Below are positions 7,771 to 16,798 of a stretch of DNA of 64,000 bases, one piece after another. The DNA comes from Novosphingobium arvoryzae (GTDB lineage Bacteria; Pseudomonadota; Alphaproteobacteria; Sphingomonadales; Sphingomonadaceae), in NCBI RefSeq assembly GCF_014652615.1, contig NZ_BMZD01000002.1:124001-188000 (forward strand), in the 5' to 3' direction. The first letter of the stretch is position 1, and each line of letters begins with the position of its first letter. Under the pieces are notes generated by a model. The model was given only the letters and a program-made list of their open reading frames with translations. It did not search any database and had not been told where the DNA came from. The position numbers were made by a program, and so were the translations under genes.

Positions 7771-8619
7771 TCATGCGCCGCGCACGGCAAGGGGATGCCG
7801 CGCATTCACCAGCGCCACCAGCCGCGCGCTGTCCACATGGGTATAGATCTGGGTGGTCGCGATGTCGGCATGGCCCAGCAGCGCTTGCAGCACGCGCAGG
7901 TCCGCCCCGCCTTCCAGCAGGTGCGTGGCAAAGGCATGGCGCAGCACGTGCGGGCTGACCTTTTGCGGGTCGATCCCGGCCCTTCCCGCCAGTTCGCGCA
8001 GCAACTGGTACAGCCGGATCCGGGTAATATGCCCCGCGCCGGAGCGCGACGGGAACAGCAGCCTGCCCCCCGGCGGGCGCACCGCCAGCCAGCGCGACAG
8101 CGCGTGGCGCGCACGGGTGCTGACCGGGACCATGCGTTGCTGCCCACCCTTGCCGGTCACGGTCAGGAACGGCGCATCGCGCGGCACCGCGTTCTGCGGC
8201 AGCGATACCAGTTCCGTCGCGCGCAGGCCCGACCCATAGAGCAGTTCCAGCAGGGTCAGCAGCCGCACGGCTTCGGGACGATCCGCCGCCGCCTCATCCT
8301 CGGCCCGGCGCAGCATCGCCTCGACCTCTGCATGGCTGAGCAGGCGCGGGAGCGGGCGGCGGGTGCGCGGGCGCGGCAGGGCGGGCGACGGATCGTCCGT
8401 GCGCAGTCCCTCATCCAGCAGGAAACCATAGAACTGGCGCAGCGCCGAGCACTTGCGGGCCAGGCTGGACGGCGCAAGATCCGCCCAGGCACCGCCCAGC
8501 GAGGCCAGTGCCGCCCCATCCGCCGCCACCAGATCGCCGATTGCCTCCTCGGCCCCGGCGAGGTCGCGGGCATAAGCCGCCAGCGTGTTTGCCGCCGCCC
8601 CGCGTTCTGCCGCGAGCAT
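7771..8619 (-). CDS. xerD: Tyrosine recombinase XerD
   Basis: Site-specific recombinase that with XerC resolves chromosome dimers at dif. The catalytic set is complete: Arg in GSGLRATELV, Lys in TGKGG, His-Arg in HVLRHAFATH, His in LLGHADIATT and the nucleophilic Tyr in IYTHV. From the ATG at 8619 the protein is 282 residues, slightly short at the N-terminus; in frame upstream it would continue with family-like residues (SAAISAFLA) but the open frame back to a stop near 8681 has no ATG, GTG or TTG, only ATT. Either the protein is N-terminally trimmed or an unusual start is used. It sits between a secreted protein gene and accA. Confidence 0.92.
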   Translation of the reverse strand: MLAAERGAAANTLAAYARDLAGAEEAIGDLVAADGAALASLGGAWADLAPSSLARKCSALRQFYGFLLDEGLRTDDPSPALPRPRTRRPLPRLLSHAEVEAMLRRAEDEAAADRPEAVRLLTLLELLYGSGLRATELVSLPQNAVPRDAPFLTVTGKGGQQRMVPVSTRARHALSRWLAVRPPGGRLLFPSRSGAGHITRIRLYQLLRELAGRAGIDPQKVSPHVLRHAFATHLLEGGADLRVLQALLGHADIATTQIYTHVDSARLVALVNARHPLAVRGA

Positions 8620-8653
8620 GGCAAGGAACGCGGAAATCGCGGCGGAAATCGGC

Positions 8654-10513
8654 TTATCCCCGCGCGACCGCTTCGGCCGCGATCATCCGCGCTTCCGCGC
8701 CCAGCCCGACGCGGTTGAGCGCCGCAACGATGTGATAGAGGTGCAGCCCCGTCATCCGGTTCCAGCCATCGCCCTGCATCCCCACCCCGGCCAGCAAGGC
8801 CACCAGCGCGCGGTTGTTGGTATCGGCAGCCTGTTCGATCAGCCGCGTCCAGCGCGTCTGCCGGGTCAGGTCGAGGCCCAGGTCCGCCGCGAAATCGCGC
8901 GCGGCGGCATCGTCCACGCGGCGCAGGCCCATCAGGCCGGCCAGCAGGAACTGCGATTTGCGGGCGGCATCGCTGTCATCGCCGCTCTTGAAGCTGCTGA
9001 GCGCCGCACTGTCCACCGGGCTGGCCCGCGTCGGCGCGGCAACGGCCAGGATGCCCCACGCCAGCGAACCGGATTCGGCCTGCGCGGCCCAGCGCAGGGC
9101 GTTCTGGTCCAGCCCCGCCGCCAGCATCGAGGCGATCAAGTCGGGCGCATCGTCGGCAAAGTCTGGCGCAACCGGCATGCGCGCGGCGGCATAGGCGGTC
9201 AGCACCTGCCGCGAATAGCGCGCGACCGGATCGCTGCCGCCATCCCACAACGTGCGAATCGCCGCCATGCGGTCCGCCGGAGCAGACGCGGTATAGGCCG
9301 TGCGCAGCGTCTCCGCCGCTTGCGACCAGTCACCGCTGATATCGTCCTGCGCGTAGATCTGGCTGTAGAGGTCCACCATCGCCGCGCTCGACAGGATGCC
9401 CGCCGCTGCCGCCTGGTCGGCCCCGGCCGCGCGCGATTGCAGCGGCACCATCGGCGCCAGCGCCGCGCTGTAGGCATAGCGGCGCGGCGCTCCGCGCATC
9501 AGGGCGGCTGGCGGCTCCAGCCCGGTGGCGATGGTCAGGGCATAGCGCCACGGGGTGATTTCATTCACGCCGTCCCACTCGATGGTTACCGCCCGGCGCG
9601 CCTTGCCGGCCGCGCCGGCATATTTCTGGGCCAGCAGGATATCGATCTTGGGCCAGACCTTGCCCCCTTCCAGCCGGTCGAGCTGGGTCATGCCGGCGGT
9701 GCTGTCGCCCTGGAACGACTGGCAGACGGCGCGCAGCACCTGCCAATCCGGGTCCTTGCGCACGCCGCCATGCACCGAGACGACCGGACAGATGCCGGTG
9801 ATGTCGGCGGTGAAGGCATAAGCATCCATCGCTGTCTGGATCAGCGCGGGCGAATAATTCGCCGCGTCAACGTCCTGCACCAGCGCGCGGGCCACATCGC
9901 CCTCGCCCATGCGCAGCAACAGCGCCGCACGCTTGGCCGTGAAATCGGCCGGGTTCATGCCCGCTGGGGCATCCAGCCGTGAGGCCAGCGCGCGGCGCAG
10001 CAGGATGTGCCCCCAGCGCGACACCATCCGCCCGTTGTTCTTGTCCAACGCGGCCTCGATCAGGCGGGCGTTCTGCCGCGCGACCGAGCCGGCCGCAAAG
10101 CCGCCCTCGCTGGCGGCCAGAACGCCGACCTGCTTCATCGAGCGGCGCGCGGCGGCAGGCATGTCGGACTTGGGCTTCAGCCCCAGCAACTCGTCCAGCT
10201 CATCCGGAGACATTTCCTCCAGTTCCTTGAGCGTGGGAATCCGCATCCCGCTGGGGAGAGTCGGGATCGCACTGGCAGCCGCGCCCGGCACGGGCTGGAC
10301 CACTGGCACCGATACCGATCCGCTGGCAGGCTGCGCGGCGGCGCTGGATTTGGCGGCAGGCGCAGCGGCCGCAGGCGCGGCAGCTGGCGTGCGGCTGGGG
10401 CGCGGCTTGTCAAAACCGGGGGGCAGCAGCGATTCCGGCGAATCCTGCGCAATCGCAAAGGCTGAGGTCAGCGCCAGCGCCGCGCCGCCCAGCAACAGGG
10501 AAATCCGCTTCAC
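8654..10513 (-). CDS. Large secreted protein of unknown function
   Basis: A 619-residue protein of no family I can name. I place the start at the GTG at 10513: it gives an ideal signal peptide (MKRISLLLGG to AIAQ) and overlaps the upstream stop by GTGA. After the signal come a Pro/Ala-rich linker (about 25-90), a short acidic helix (TLKELEEMSPDELDELLGL) and then about 480 residues rich in alanine and helix-forming residues with repeated pair-of-helices character, suggesting a TPR/HEAT-like solenoid. Genes of this position, between xerD and aroK, are common in sphingomonads as far as I recall. Likely periplasmic scaffold; function unknown. Confidence 0.78.
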   Translation of the reverse strand: MKRISLLLGGAALALTSAFAIAQDSPESLLPPGFDKPRPSRTPAAAPAAAAPAAKSSAAAQPASGSVSVPVVQPVPGAAASAIPTLPSGMRIPTLKELEEMSPDELDELLGLKPKSDMPAAARRSMKQVGVLAASEGGFAAGSVARQNARLIEAALDKNNGRMVSRWGHILLRRALASRLDAPAGMNPADFTAKRAALLLRMGEGDVARALVQDVDAANYSPALIQTAMDAYAFTADITGICPVVSVHGGVRKDPDWQVLRAVCQSFQGDSTAGMTQLDRLEGGKVWPKIDILLAQKYAGAAGKARRAVTIEWDGVNEITPWRYALTIATGLEPPAALMRGAPRRYAYSAALAPMVPLQSRAAGADQAAAAGILSSAAMVDLYSQIYAQDDISGDWSQAAETLRTAYTASAPADRMAAIRTLWDGGSDPVARYSRQVLTAYAAARMPVAPDFADDAPDLIASMLAAGLDQNALRWAAQAESGSLAWGILAVAAPTRASPVDSAALSSFKSGDDSDAARKSQFLLAGLMGLRRVDDAAARDFAADLGLDLTRQTRWTRLIEQAADTNNRALVALLAGVGMQGDGWNRMTGLHLYHIVAALNRVGLGAEARMIAAEAVARG

Positions 10514-10701
10514 TGTCCGATCTCCGGCGCATCGAGGGGCACGGTTCCCGGCAGGGCCACCGGCTGAGCCAGCGGGCGAACCGGGCGCAGGCCGCCATCG
10601 GCCCAGGCATAGGCCAAGAGCGCCGCCAGCGCCGCCCCGCCGATTGCCAGCCACCAGATTTTCCCGATTCTTACCGCCACCCGCGACCTCACCTTGCGCA
10701 A
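10510..10701 (-). CDS. Small single-pass membrane protein
   Basis: A 63-residue protein with a basic N-terminus (MRKVRSRVAVRIGK), one transmembrane segment (WWLAIGGAALAALLAYAW) and a proline-rich tail of about 28 residues (PVRPLAQPVALPGTVP). Basic residues before the helix predict the tail on the periplasmic side. Its stop overlaps the GTG start of the next gene in GTGA, so the two are translationally coupled and probably work together at the membrane. GTG codons shortly after the ATG are alternative starts. It is divergent from aroK across about 40 bp. Confidence 0.65.
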   Translation of the reverse strand: MRKVRSRVAVRIGKIWWLAIGGAALAALLAYAWADGGLRPVRPLAQPVALPGTVPLDAPEIGQ

Positions 10702-10742
10702 TGCTTGCGCTGCGGACTAGCGCAACTATAGGCGGGGCCGCA

Positions 10743-11312
10743 ATGGAACTTGACGAAACCACCCTGTCCGCCCCCGAAATCGAGGCGCTGGCCCGGCGGA
10801 TCGACCGGCCGCTGGTGCTGGTCGGCATGATGGGCGTCGGCAAGTCCAGCGTCGGACGCAAGCTGGCGACCCTGCTGCACATGCCATTCGTCGATGCTGA
10901 CGACGAGATCGAGCGCGCCGCGCAAATGACGATTCCCGAAATTTTCGAACGCTTTGGCGAAGCCCACTTCCGCGACGGCGAACGCCGCGTGATCGCGCGG
11001 CTGGTGGATGGCGAGCGCAAGGTGATCGCCACCGGCGGCGGGGCGTTCGTCAATCCGGAAACCCGCGCGCTGATCCTTGATCGGGCCATTGCCATCTGGC
11101 TCGACAGCGATGTCGAGACGCTGCTCGAACGGGTCGGGCGCAAGGACAACCGCCCGTTGCTGAAACAGGGCAACCCGCGCGAAATCCTCACCCGGCTGCG
11201 CGACGAGCGCCGCCCCGCCTATGAACAGGCCCCCATCCACGTCATCAGCACGCGCGGCCCGCATGGGCGGACGCTGGGCAAGGTGCTGAAAGGAATCCAG
11301 GCATGGCTGTGA
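10743..11312 (+). CDS. aroK: Shikimate kinase
   Basis: Phosphorylates shikimate with ATP in the chorismate pathway. The 189-residue product has the Walker A loop GMMGVGKSS (28-36), the substrate-binding DADDEIE segment (51-57) and the GGGAFV motif of shikimate kinases. The frame is open far upstream, but the ATG at 10743 starts directly after the divergent promoter gap and gives the normal family length with a short N-terminal extension. It overlaps aroB by 10 bases, the standard alphaproteobacterial pairing. Confidence 0.97.
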   Translation: MELDETTLSAPEIEALARRIDRPLVLVGMMGVGKSSVGRKLATLLHMPFVDADDEIERAAQMTIPEIFERFGEAHFRDGERRVIARLVDGERKVIATGGGAFVNPETRALILDRAIAIWLDSDVETLLERVGRKDNRPLLKQGNPREILTRLRDERRPAYEQAPIHVISTRGPHGRTLGKVLKGIQAWL

Positions 11313-12409
11313 TCCCGGTCGATATCGCTGGCCGTCCCTATGAAGTGCGGGTCGGCACCGGCCTGCTGGAAACTGTGGCCCAGCAATGCGCCGGGCGGCT
11401 GCGCAAGAAGCGCGTGCCGATCGTCACGGACGAACGGGTTCACGCCGCGTGGGGCAACGTGGTCGAAGCCTCGCTGGTCGCTGCCGGACATGAGCCAGCC
11501 TGGCGGATCCTGCCAGCCGGGGAAGCGACCAAGAGCTGGGACCAGCTGGCCGCGCTAGTCGACTGGCTGCTGGCCGAGGAAGTGGAGCGCGGCGACCATA
11601 TCCTCGCGCTGGGCGGCGGGGTGATCGGTGATCTGACCGGATTTGCCGCCTCGATTGTCAAGCGCGGCTGCAACTTCATCCAGCTGCCCACCACCCTGCT
11701 GGCGCAAGTCGATTCCAGCGTCGGCGGCAAGACGGCGATCAACACGCCCGCGGGCAAGAACCTGGTCGGCGCGTTCCACCAGCCCGCGCTGGTGCTGGCA
11801 GACCTGGCCGCGCTCGACACCCTGCCCCGCCGCGAATTGCAGGCGGGCTATGCCGAAGTGGTCAAGTATGGCCTGCTGGGCGACGCCGCGTTCTTTGACT
11901 GGTGCGAGGCCCACGGTGCGGCAATGCTGGCGGGCGATCCCGCCTTGCGCGAATATGCCGTGTCCCGCTCGGTCGAGGCAAAGGCAAAGATCGTGAAAGC
12001 GGATGAGCGCGAGACGCTGGGCCTGCGCGCGCTGCTCAACCTGGGCCACACGTTCGGCCACGCGCTGGAAGCGCAGACCGGATTTTCCGACCGGCTGCTG
12101 CACGGCGAAGGCGTGGCGCTGGGGATGGTGCTGGCGGCGCGCTACTCCGCGCGGCGCGGCCATTTCCCGGCGGCGCAGGCAGAGCGGATCGCCCGGCACT
12201 TCGCCGACGCGGGCATGATCGGCAACATCAGCGCGCTGGGCCTGAACTGCGACGGCGCGGCGCTGACCGCGCACATGCTCCACGACAAGAAGATGGACGC
12301 CGGTACCCTGCCCTTCCTGCTGCTGAACGCGATTGGCGAGGCGTTTCTGGCCAAGGACGTGGAGCTGGCCGACGTCGCCGCGTTCCTCGACCAAGAACTG
12401 GCGCGCTGA
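11303..12409 (+). CDS. aroB: 3-dehydroquinate synthase
   Basis: Cyclises DAHP to 3-dehydroquinate, the second step of the chorismate pathway, using NAD and a divalent metal. The 368-residue protein carries GGGVIGDLTGF (NAD site), SVGGKTAIN and the metal-binding HTFGHALE region, with RHFADAGM near the C-terminus. Its start lies inside aroK with a 10-nt overlap, so translation is coupled. It ends 15 bp from the convergent thioesterase gene, with no clear terminator between them. Confidence 0.97.
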   Translation: MAVIPVDIAGRPYEVRVGTGLLETVAQQCAGRLRKKRVPIVTDERVHAAWGNVVEASLVAAGHEPAWRILPAGEATKSWDQLAALVDWLLAEEVERGDHILALGGGVIGDLTGFAASIVKRGCNFIQLPTTLLAQVDSSVGGKTAINTPAGKNLVGAFHQPALVLADLAALDTLPRRELQAGYAEVVKYGLLGDAAFFDWCEAHGAAMLAGDPALREYAVSRSVEAKAKIVKADERETLGLRALLNLGHTFGHALEAQTGFSDRLLHGEGVALGMVLAARYSARRGHFPAAQAERIARHFADAGMIGNISALGLNCDGAALTAHMLHDKKMDAGTLPFLLLNAIGEAFLAKDVELADVAAFLDQELAR

Positions 12410-12424
12410 TCAGCCAGGCTTCGT

Positions 12425-13201
12425 TCAACCAAACAGGGCGATGGACTGCATCCCCACGGCCACCGCCGTGCCATCGGCATTCCAAATCGCCATGTCCTGG
12501 CTGGAGCAGCCCTTCTCGGCATAGTTTCCGGCCGAACGCAGCAGCCACCAGCCGTCGCGCGTTTCGGGCAGCGGGGTCAGCAGGTTGACCAGCCAGGTCA
12601 TCGAACTGATCGGCGCGGGGTTCGGCATCATGAACAGCACGCCCGGCGGCAGGGCATCGGCGCAGAGCATCAGCTCTACCATCGGGTCCAGCCCCTCCCG
12701 GTCCTTCAGCTGCACCCACCAGCCGATTTCCGGTTCCGGCCGATCCGTGCGCGGCAAGCCGAAGCGGCGGTTGAAATGGCCCGCAAAGCCGGGGCCGCGC
12801 CCTTCCGGCAGCGGCTTGGCCTGGTCAACCGGCACCACGTTGGCGGGCGGCGGCACTTCGTGCAGGTGCAGCGCACTGTCGACCGCGCCCATGAACACGA
12901 ACGTCGCCGTCAGCCCCACCCCGGCCGCGCTCGATACTTCGGCGCTGATCCAGCTGGCATTGCGCCCGCGCCGCAGGATGCGGGCGCGCACTTCCACTTC
13001 GCCCGCCAGCGGACCGATGAAGCTGACCTGGGCCGAACGCAGCGGCGGCAGATCGTCCGCCAGCCCGCGCGCGGCCTCCAGCGCCAGTGCGGCGGAGAAC
13101 CCGCCATAGCTGGTACGGCCCTGCATCCAGCCGTCGGGCACGATCGTGGCAAAGCCGCCGTCGATGCGGCGCAGGTTCGAGAGGGTATCGGGCAAACTCA
13201 T
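12425..13201 (-). CDS. Acyl-CoA thioesterase family protein (TesB-like double hotdog)
   Basis: A 258-residue protein with the arrangement of the TesB-type thioesterases: an N-terminal hotdog half with WMQGRTSYGGFSAALALEA, a strand rich ARILRRGRNASWISAEV, and a C-terminal half with PISSMTWLVNLL and GCSSQDMAIWNADGTAVA. Such enzymes hydrolyse acyl-CoA to free acid and CoA. The family match is good, the acyl chain preference is unknown. A palindrome just upstream of the start may be a transcription factor site. It is a single gene convergent with aroB. Confidence 0.82.
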   Translation of the reverse strand: MSLPDTLSNLRRIDGGFATIVPDGWMQGRTSYGGFSAALALEAARGLADDLPPLRSAQVSFIGPLAGEVEVRARILRRGRNASWISAEVSSAAGVGLTATFVFMGAVDSALHLHEVPPPANVVPVDQAKPLPEGRGPGFAGHFNRRFGLPRTDRPEPEIGWWVQLKDREGLDPMVELMLCADALPPGVLFMMPNPAPISSMTWLVNLLTPLPETRDGWWLLRSAGNYAEKGCSSQDMAIWNADGTAVAVGMQSIALFG

Positions 13202-13211
13202 CGGCTTTCCA

Positions 13212-13227
13212 TTGACGTAAACGGAAA
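13212..13227. promoter_or_regulatory. Palindromic operator candidate upstream of the thioesterase
   Basis: The 16 bases TTGACGTAAACGGAAA form an imperfect palindrome (TTnnCGTnnACGnnAA), sitting inside a longer GCTTTCC/GGAAAGC inverted repeat (13204-13229) about 10 bp before the ATG. The geometry resembles sites of MerR/TetR-type regulators of acyl-CoA catabolism; the regulator is inference. Confidence 0.4.
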
Positions 13228-13248
13228 GCAGGTCAACCGCTCACTGCC

Positions 13249-15672
13249 TCAGCCGCGCAGGCTGGCGGAGAGCACCGCCCCGACCTTGTCGCTGATCTGC
13301 TGGACCGAGAACGGCTTGGGCAGGAAGTGGACATTGGCAATGTCGATCTCCTTGCGCAGCTGTTCCTCGGCATAGCCGGACATGAACAGAACCGGCAGGT
13401 CCGGGGCCAGCTTGCGGATTTCGCGGGCCATCGTCGGGCCGTCCATCGCCGGCATCACAACGTCGGACACGATCAGGTCGAACTGCGCGCCACCTTCGAC
13501 GATTTCCAGTCCCTCATCGCCATCGGCAGCGGTGGTGACGGTATAGCCCGCGCGGGTCAGGGCGCGTTCGGCCACGGCGCGGACCATGTCCTCGTCCTCG
13601 ACCAGCAGGATGCGCCCGCCCCCGGCCCATTCGGTCACGACTTCAGGCTTGGCCGCCTTGGCCGCGCGTTCTTCGGGCAAGGCATTGTGGACCGGCAGGT
13701 AGACCGTGAAGCGCGTGCCGCGCCCGACTTCGCTGTCGGCGAAGATGAACCCGCCCGATTGCTTGACGATGCCATAGACCGTCGAGAGGCCCAGCCCGGT
13801 GCCCTTGCCCTGCTCCTTGGTGGTGAAGAAGGGCTCGAAGATCTTGCCGAGGTGATCGGGGGGAATGCCGGTGCCGGTGTCCTCCACGATCAGCGCGGTG
13901 TAATCGGCCTGCGGCATGATCGCGCTGCGCATCGCCCGCACATCGGCCGCGGTGACCCGGCGGGTCGCAAGGGTCAGCTTGCCACCGCTCTCGCTGCGCG
14001 CCTGCATGGCATCGCGGGCATTCACCGCCAGGTTGACGATCACCTGTTCCAGCTGTGTCGGGTCGGCGCGGACCGGGCCCAGATCGCGGTCGTGAGTCAC
14101 GACCAGCTGGATCTTCTCGCCGATCAGCCGCTTGAGCAGGTGCGACACGTCCGACACGACGTCAGGCAATTGCAGCACTTCCGGGCGCAGGGTCTGCTGG
14201 CGCGAGAACGCCAGCAATTGCCGGGTCAGGCTGGCCGCGCGGTTGGAATTGGCACGGATCTGCTGGATATCGTCGTAATCGCTGTCGCCGGGCGTGTGGC
14301 GCAGCAGCATCAGGTCGCAGGTGCCCAGGATCGCGGTCAGCACGTTGTTGAAATCATGCGCGACCCCGCCCGCCAACTGGCCGACGGCCTGCATCTTGGT
14401 CGCCTGCGCCACCTGCCGCTTCAGGCGGGTTTCCTCGGTGCTGTCGGTCAGCCCCAGCAAGACCGCCGCTTCACCCAGCCCGCGCACGCCCGCGAGGCTC
14501 AGCGAAACCGGGTCTTCGGGCTGGTGCCGCAACCGCACGGCAATGTCGCCGCTGCTAACCCCGCCTTGCGCAAACCGGCGGATCGCGTCGGACAGCGGGC
14601 CCTTGTCTTCCTGCACCACCAGGTCGGTCGGATAGATCGGCGGCGCATCGCCCTCGCGCCCGGCCGCACGCATGAACGCCGGGTTCGCGAACAGCAGCCG
14701 CCCGTCGCGATCGGCCATCGCCAACCCCAGCGGCAACTGGCTGAGCAGCGCCTCAAGATGCGGCGCGGCGGCCGATCCCTCTCCGCCGCCACCGCCAATG
14801 CCGACGCCCTGATCGACCAGCAGCATCAGCGACGGGGCCTGTTCGTAATCCAGCCCGCCTGCGGCATCGGGATCGGCCACCGGCAGGTAATACATCGTCA
14901 GCGGCGCGCCGCGCTTGCCCTCGCGCGCCCAGCTGATCCGGTCGCGCTCGTCCTGACGCAGGAGGCTGACGAAATCCTCTCCGCTCAGCAGCGCGGCGGC
15001 ATCGCCCACGGCGCGCAGGGCAAAGCCGGGGCTGGCGATGCGGATCTTGCCATCGGGATCGACAATCGCGGCGGAAATGCCGGCCTGCGCCAGCGCGCGG
15101 CCCAGCTTGCCGGTCAGGTGCGGAACCAGTTCCGCCACCGGATCGGACGCGACCAGCGGCTGGATCGTCCAGACCAGGTAATCATCGCCGCGCCCCGCGC
15201 GCAGCGCCTCGGCCCGCCAGCGACCGGTCGGCCCTTCCACCACATCGGCCTGCCCGCGCCCGTCGCGCCAGCCCGCCCGGCCCGCCTTGGCCAGCCGTTC
15301 CAGCGAGGGATTGTCCACCGGCAGGCGCGGCGGGGCCTGGCCCGTGCCGAACCATTCCTCGAACCGGGCGTTGGCGCAGACCAGCCGCCCGGCACGGTCG
15401 ATGATGGCAACGGCGCAATCCGGCCGGTCGATCGCCGCAACCGTGACGGACCAGTCCGGGATCACCTGTTCGGGTTCAAGGACCACCGGCTTCGGACGGT
15501 AAAAGGCCCAGGCAATGCTGCCGAATGCCGCGATGCCGGCCGCGAACACGCCCACCAGCACCGGCTGGCGCGTGGTGAACCAGACCGCCGCGATGCTCAG
15601 CACCACGGCCGCGCCCATCACCAGCGCGCCTTGCGGGCGACTGTCGCCTGACGCCTCGCGGCGTGCCGTCAT
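13249..15672 (-). CDS. cckA: Hybrid histidine kinase CckA
   Basis: An 807-residue membrane hybrid kinase. Two transmembrane segments lie at about 17-33 and 37-57, then PAS-like sensor regions (about 75-180, 190-290 and 305-410), a HisKA domain with phosphoacceptor His439 in GQLAGGVAHDFNNVL, a HATPase domain (NARDAM, VEDTGTGIPP, GKGTGLGLSTVYG) and a C-terminal receiver with Asp737 in LIVSDVVMP. This is the CckA layout; in Caulobacter CckA feeds phosphate through ChpT to CtrA and controls cell cycle and motility. Its gene neighbours DUF2062, smpB and dapA are the usual sphingomonad ones. The stop overlaps the next upstream gene by four bases. Confidence 0.93.
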   Translation of the reverse strand: MTARREASGDSRPQGALVMGAAVVLSIAAVWFTTRQPVLVGVFAAGIAAFGSIAWAFYRPKPVVLEPEQVIPDWSVTVAAIDRPDCAVAIIDRAGRLVCANARFEEWFGTGQAPPRLPVDNPSLERLAKAGRAGWRDGRGQADVVEGPTGRWRAEALRAGRGDDYLVWTIQPLVASDPVAELVPHLTGKLGRALAQAGISAAIVDPDGKIRIASPGFALRAVGDAAALLSGEDFVSLLRQDERDRISWAREGKRGAPLTMYYLPVADPDAAGGLDYEQAPSLMLLVDQGVGIGGGGGEGSAAAPHLEALLSQLPLGLAMADRDGRLLFANPAFMRAAGREGDAPPIYPTDLVVQEDKGPLSDAIRRFAQGGVSSGDIAVRLRHQPEDPVSLSLAGVRGLGEAAVLLGLTDSTEETRLKRQVAQATKMQAVGQLAGGVAHDFNNVLTAILGTCDLMLLRHTPGDSDYDDIQQIRANSNRAASLTRQLLAFSRQQTLRPEVLQLPDVVSDVSHLLKRLIGEKIQLVVTHDRDLGPVRADPTQLEQVIVNLAVNARDAMQARSESGGKLTLATRRVTAADVRAMRSAIMPQADYTALIVEDTGTGIPPDHLGKIFEPFFTTKEQGKGTGLGLSTVYGIVKQSGGFIFADSEVGRGTRFTVYLPVHNALPEERAAKAAKPEVVTEWAGGGRILLVEDEDMVRAVAERALTRAGYTVTTAADGDEGLEIVEGGAQFDLIVSDVVMPAMDGPTMAREIRKLAPDLPVLFMSGYAEEQLRKEIDIANVHFLPKPFSVQQISDKVGAVLSASLRG

Positions 15673-16235
15673 TTGGTTTCGCGTCCTGCCATCAGTTGCT
15701 CAAGCTTCGCCCGGCGCTTGTGCCGGACCCACCAGTTCCAGGTGAACGAAGCCACCAGATAGCCCACCGCAGCGGTCACGGTCGAGATGATGAACAGCCC
15801 GATCACCAGCGCCGGAGCGGCATCCGAGAGCATCCAGTAGGCCCATTCGCGCACCCCGGCCCCATGCTCCATCAACGAATAAAACGTCGAAATATCAGCA
15901 TGAAATCCCAGCTTGTTACCAAGGTAGATCGACCCGGCGAGGATCAGCGGGGTGGTCGCGGGATTGGACAGGAAGGTCATCAGCGCGGCAATCGGGATGT
16001 TGCCCCGGCTCGGCACGCACATCAGCGCCGCGCCCAGGATCTGGATGCCGGGGATCAGCGCAAAGATGCCCACCAACAGGCCCACCGCGACACCGCGCGG
16101 CACCGAGCGGCGCGTGAAGCGCCAAAGTTCCGGCCGACGCGCGAACGGGCCGACGAAGCGGCTGTGCTCCAGCTCCTCGCGCCGGGGCATGTTGCGGTTG
16201 GCCCAGGCCGCGATGCGGGCAACCAGCGCGCTCAC
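15669..16235 (-). CDS. DUF2062 membrane protein
   Basis: A 188-residue integral membrane protein of the DUF2062 family. After a soluble N-terminal 45 residues come the family features: [53 protein letters not shown], then two more hydrophobic helices ending in a basic tail ([11 protein letters not shown]). The family has no established function. It overlaps smpB by four bases upstream and cckA by four bases downstream, so all three are read from one message with coupled translation. Confidence 0.9.
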   Translation of the reverse strand: MSALVARIAAWANRNMPRREELEHSRFVGPFARRPELWRFTRRSVPRGVAVGLLVGIFALIPGIQILGAALMCVPSRGNIPIAALMTFLSNPATTPLILAGSIYLGNKLGFHADISTFYSLMEHGAGVREWAYWMLSDAAPALVIGLFIISTVTAAVGYLVASFTWNWWVRHKRRAKLEQLMAGRETK

Positions 16236-16714
16236 TTGTAGTCCCGCATGATCCGGGACTGTTCGCGCTTCCAGTCGCGTTCCTTGATGGTCGCGCGCTT
16301 GTCCGCCACGTTCTTGCCCTTCGCCAGCGCCAGTTCCACCTTGGCCCGGCCGCGTCCGTTGAAATAGACCGACAGCGGGACCAGCGTCATGCCCTTGCGT
16401 TCAACCGCCCCTTGCAGGCGATCAACTTCGCGGCGGTGCAGCAGCAGCTTGCGCGGACGCTTGGGTTCGTGGTTGTAACGGTTGCCGTGGCTGAATTCGG
16501 GGACGTTGGAATTGACCAGCCAGACCTCGCCATTCTTCACTTCGGCATAGGATTCGGCGATCGAGCCTTCGCCGAAGCGCAGGCTCTTCACCTCGGTCCC
16601 GGTCAGCATGATGCCCGCTTCCAACGTCTCGTCGATGAAATAGTCGAAACGCGCGCGCCGGTTCTCGGCGACGACTTTCTTCTTGTCGAACTGGGCGTGG
16701 GTCGGGCGGGCCAT
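16232..16714 (-). CDS. smpB: SsrA-binding protein SmpB
   Basis: The 160-residue tmRNA-binding protein for ribosome rescue. Family residues are clear: [31 protein letters not shown], the [15 protein letters not shown] segment, and the basic C-terminal tail [22 protein letters not shown], which enters the mRNA channel. The ATG at 16714 ([13 protein letters not shown]) is the typical start; an alternative ATG four codons upstream gives MRPI first. No Shine-Dalgarno-like site is obvious before either. It follows dapA by 84 bp. Confidence 0.96.
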   Translation of the reverse strand: MARPTHAQFDKKKVVAENRRARFDYFIDETLEAGIMLTGTEVKSLRFGEGSIAESYAEVKNGEVWLVNSNVPEFSHGNRYNHEPKRPRKLLLHRREVDRLQGAVERKGMTLVPLSVYFNGRGRAKVELALAKGKNVADKRATIKERDWKREQSRIMRDYK

Positions 16715-16798
16715 GATAGGGCGCATGTAGGGAGGGTTTGGTAAAAAAGAAACGTATCAAACGCCCCCTTTTTACCGAACTGCCCGGAAACCTGCCCG

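Noticed and set aside
13327..15651. A 774-codon plus-strand frame opposite cckA, and similar long antisense frames opposite dnaE, slt and the TonB receptor
   Set aside because: They mirror genes with clear motifs; in GC-rich DNA the opposite strand often stays open. Composition is His/Arg/Gly-rich without known domains.
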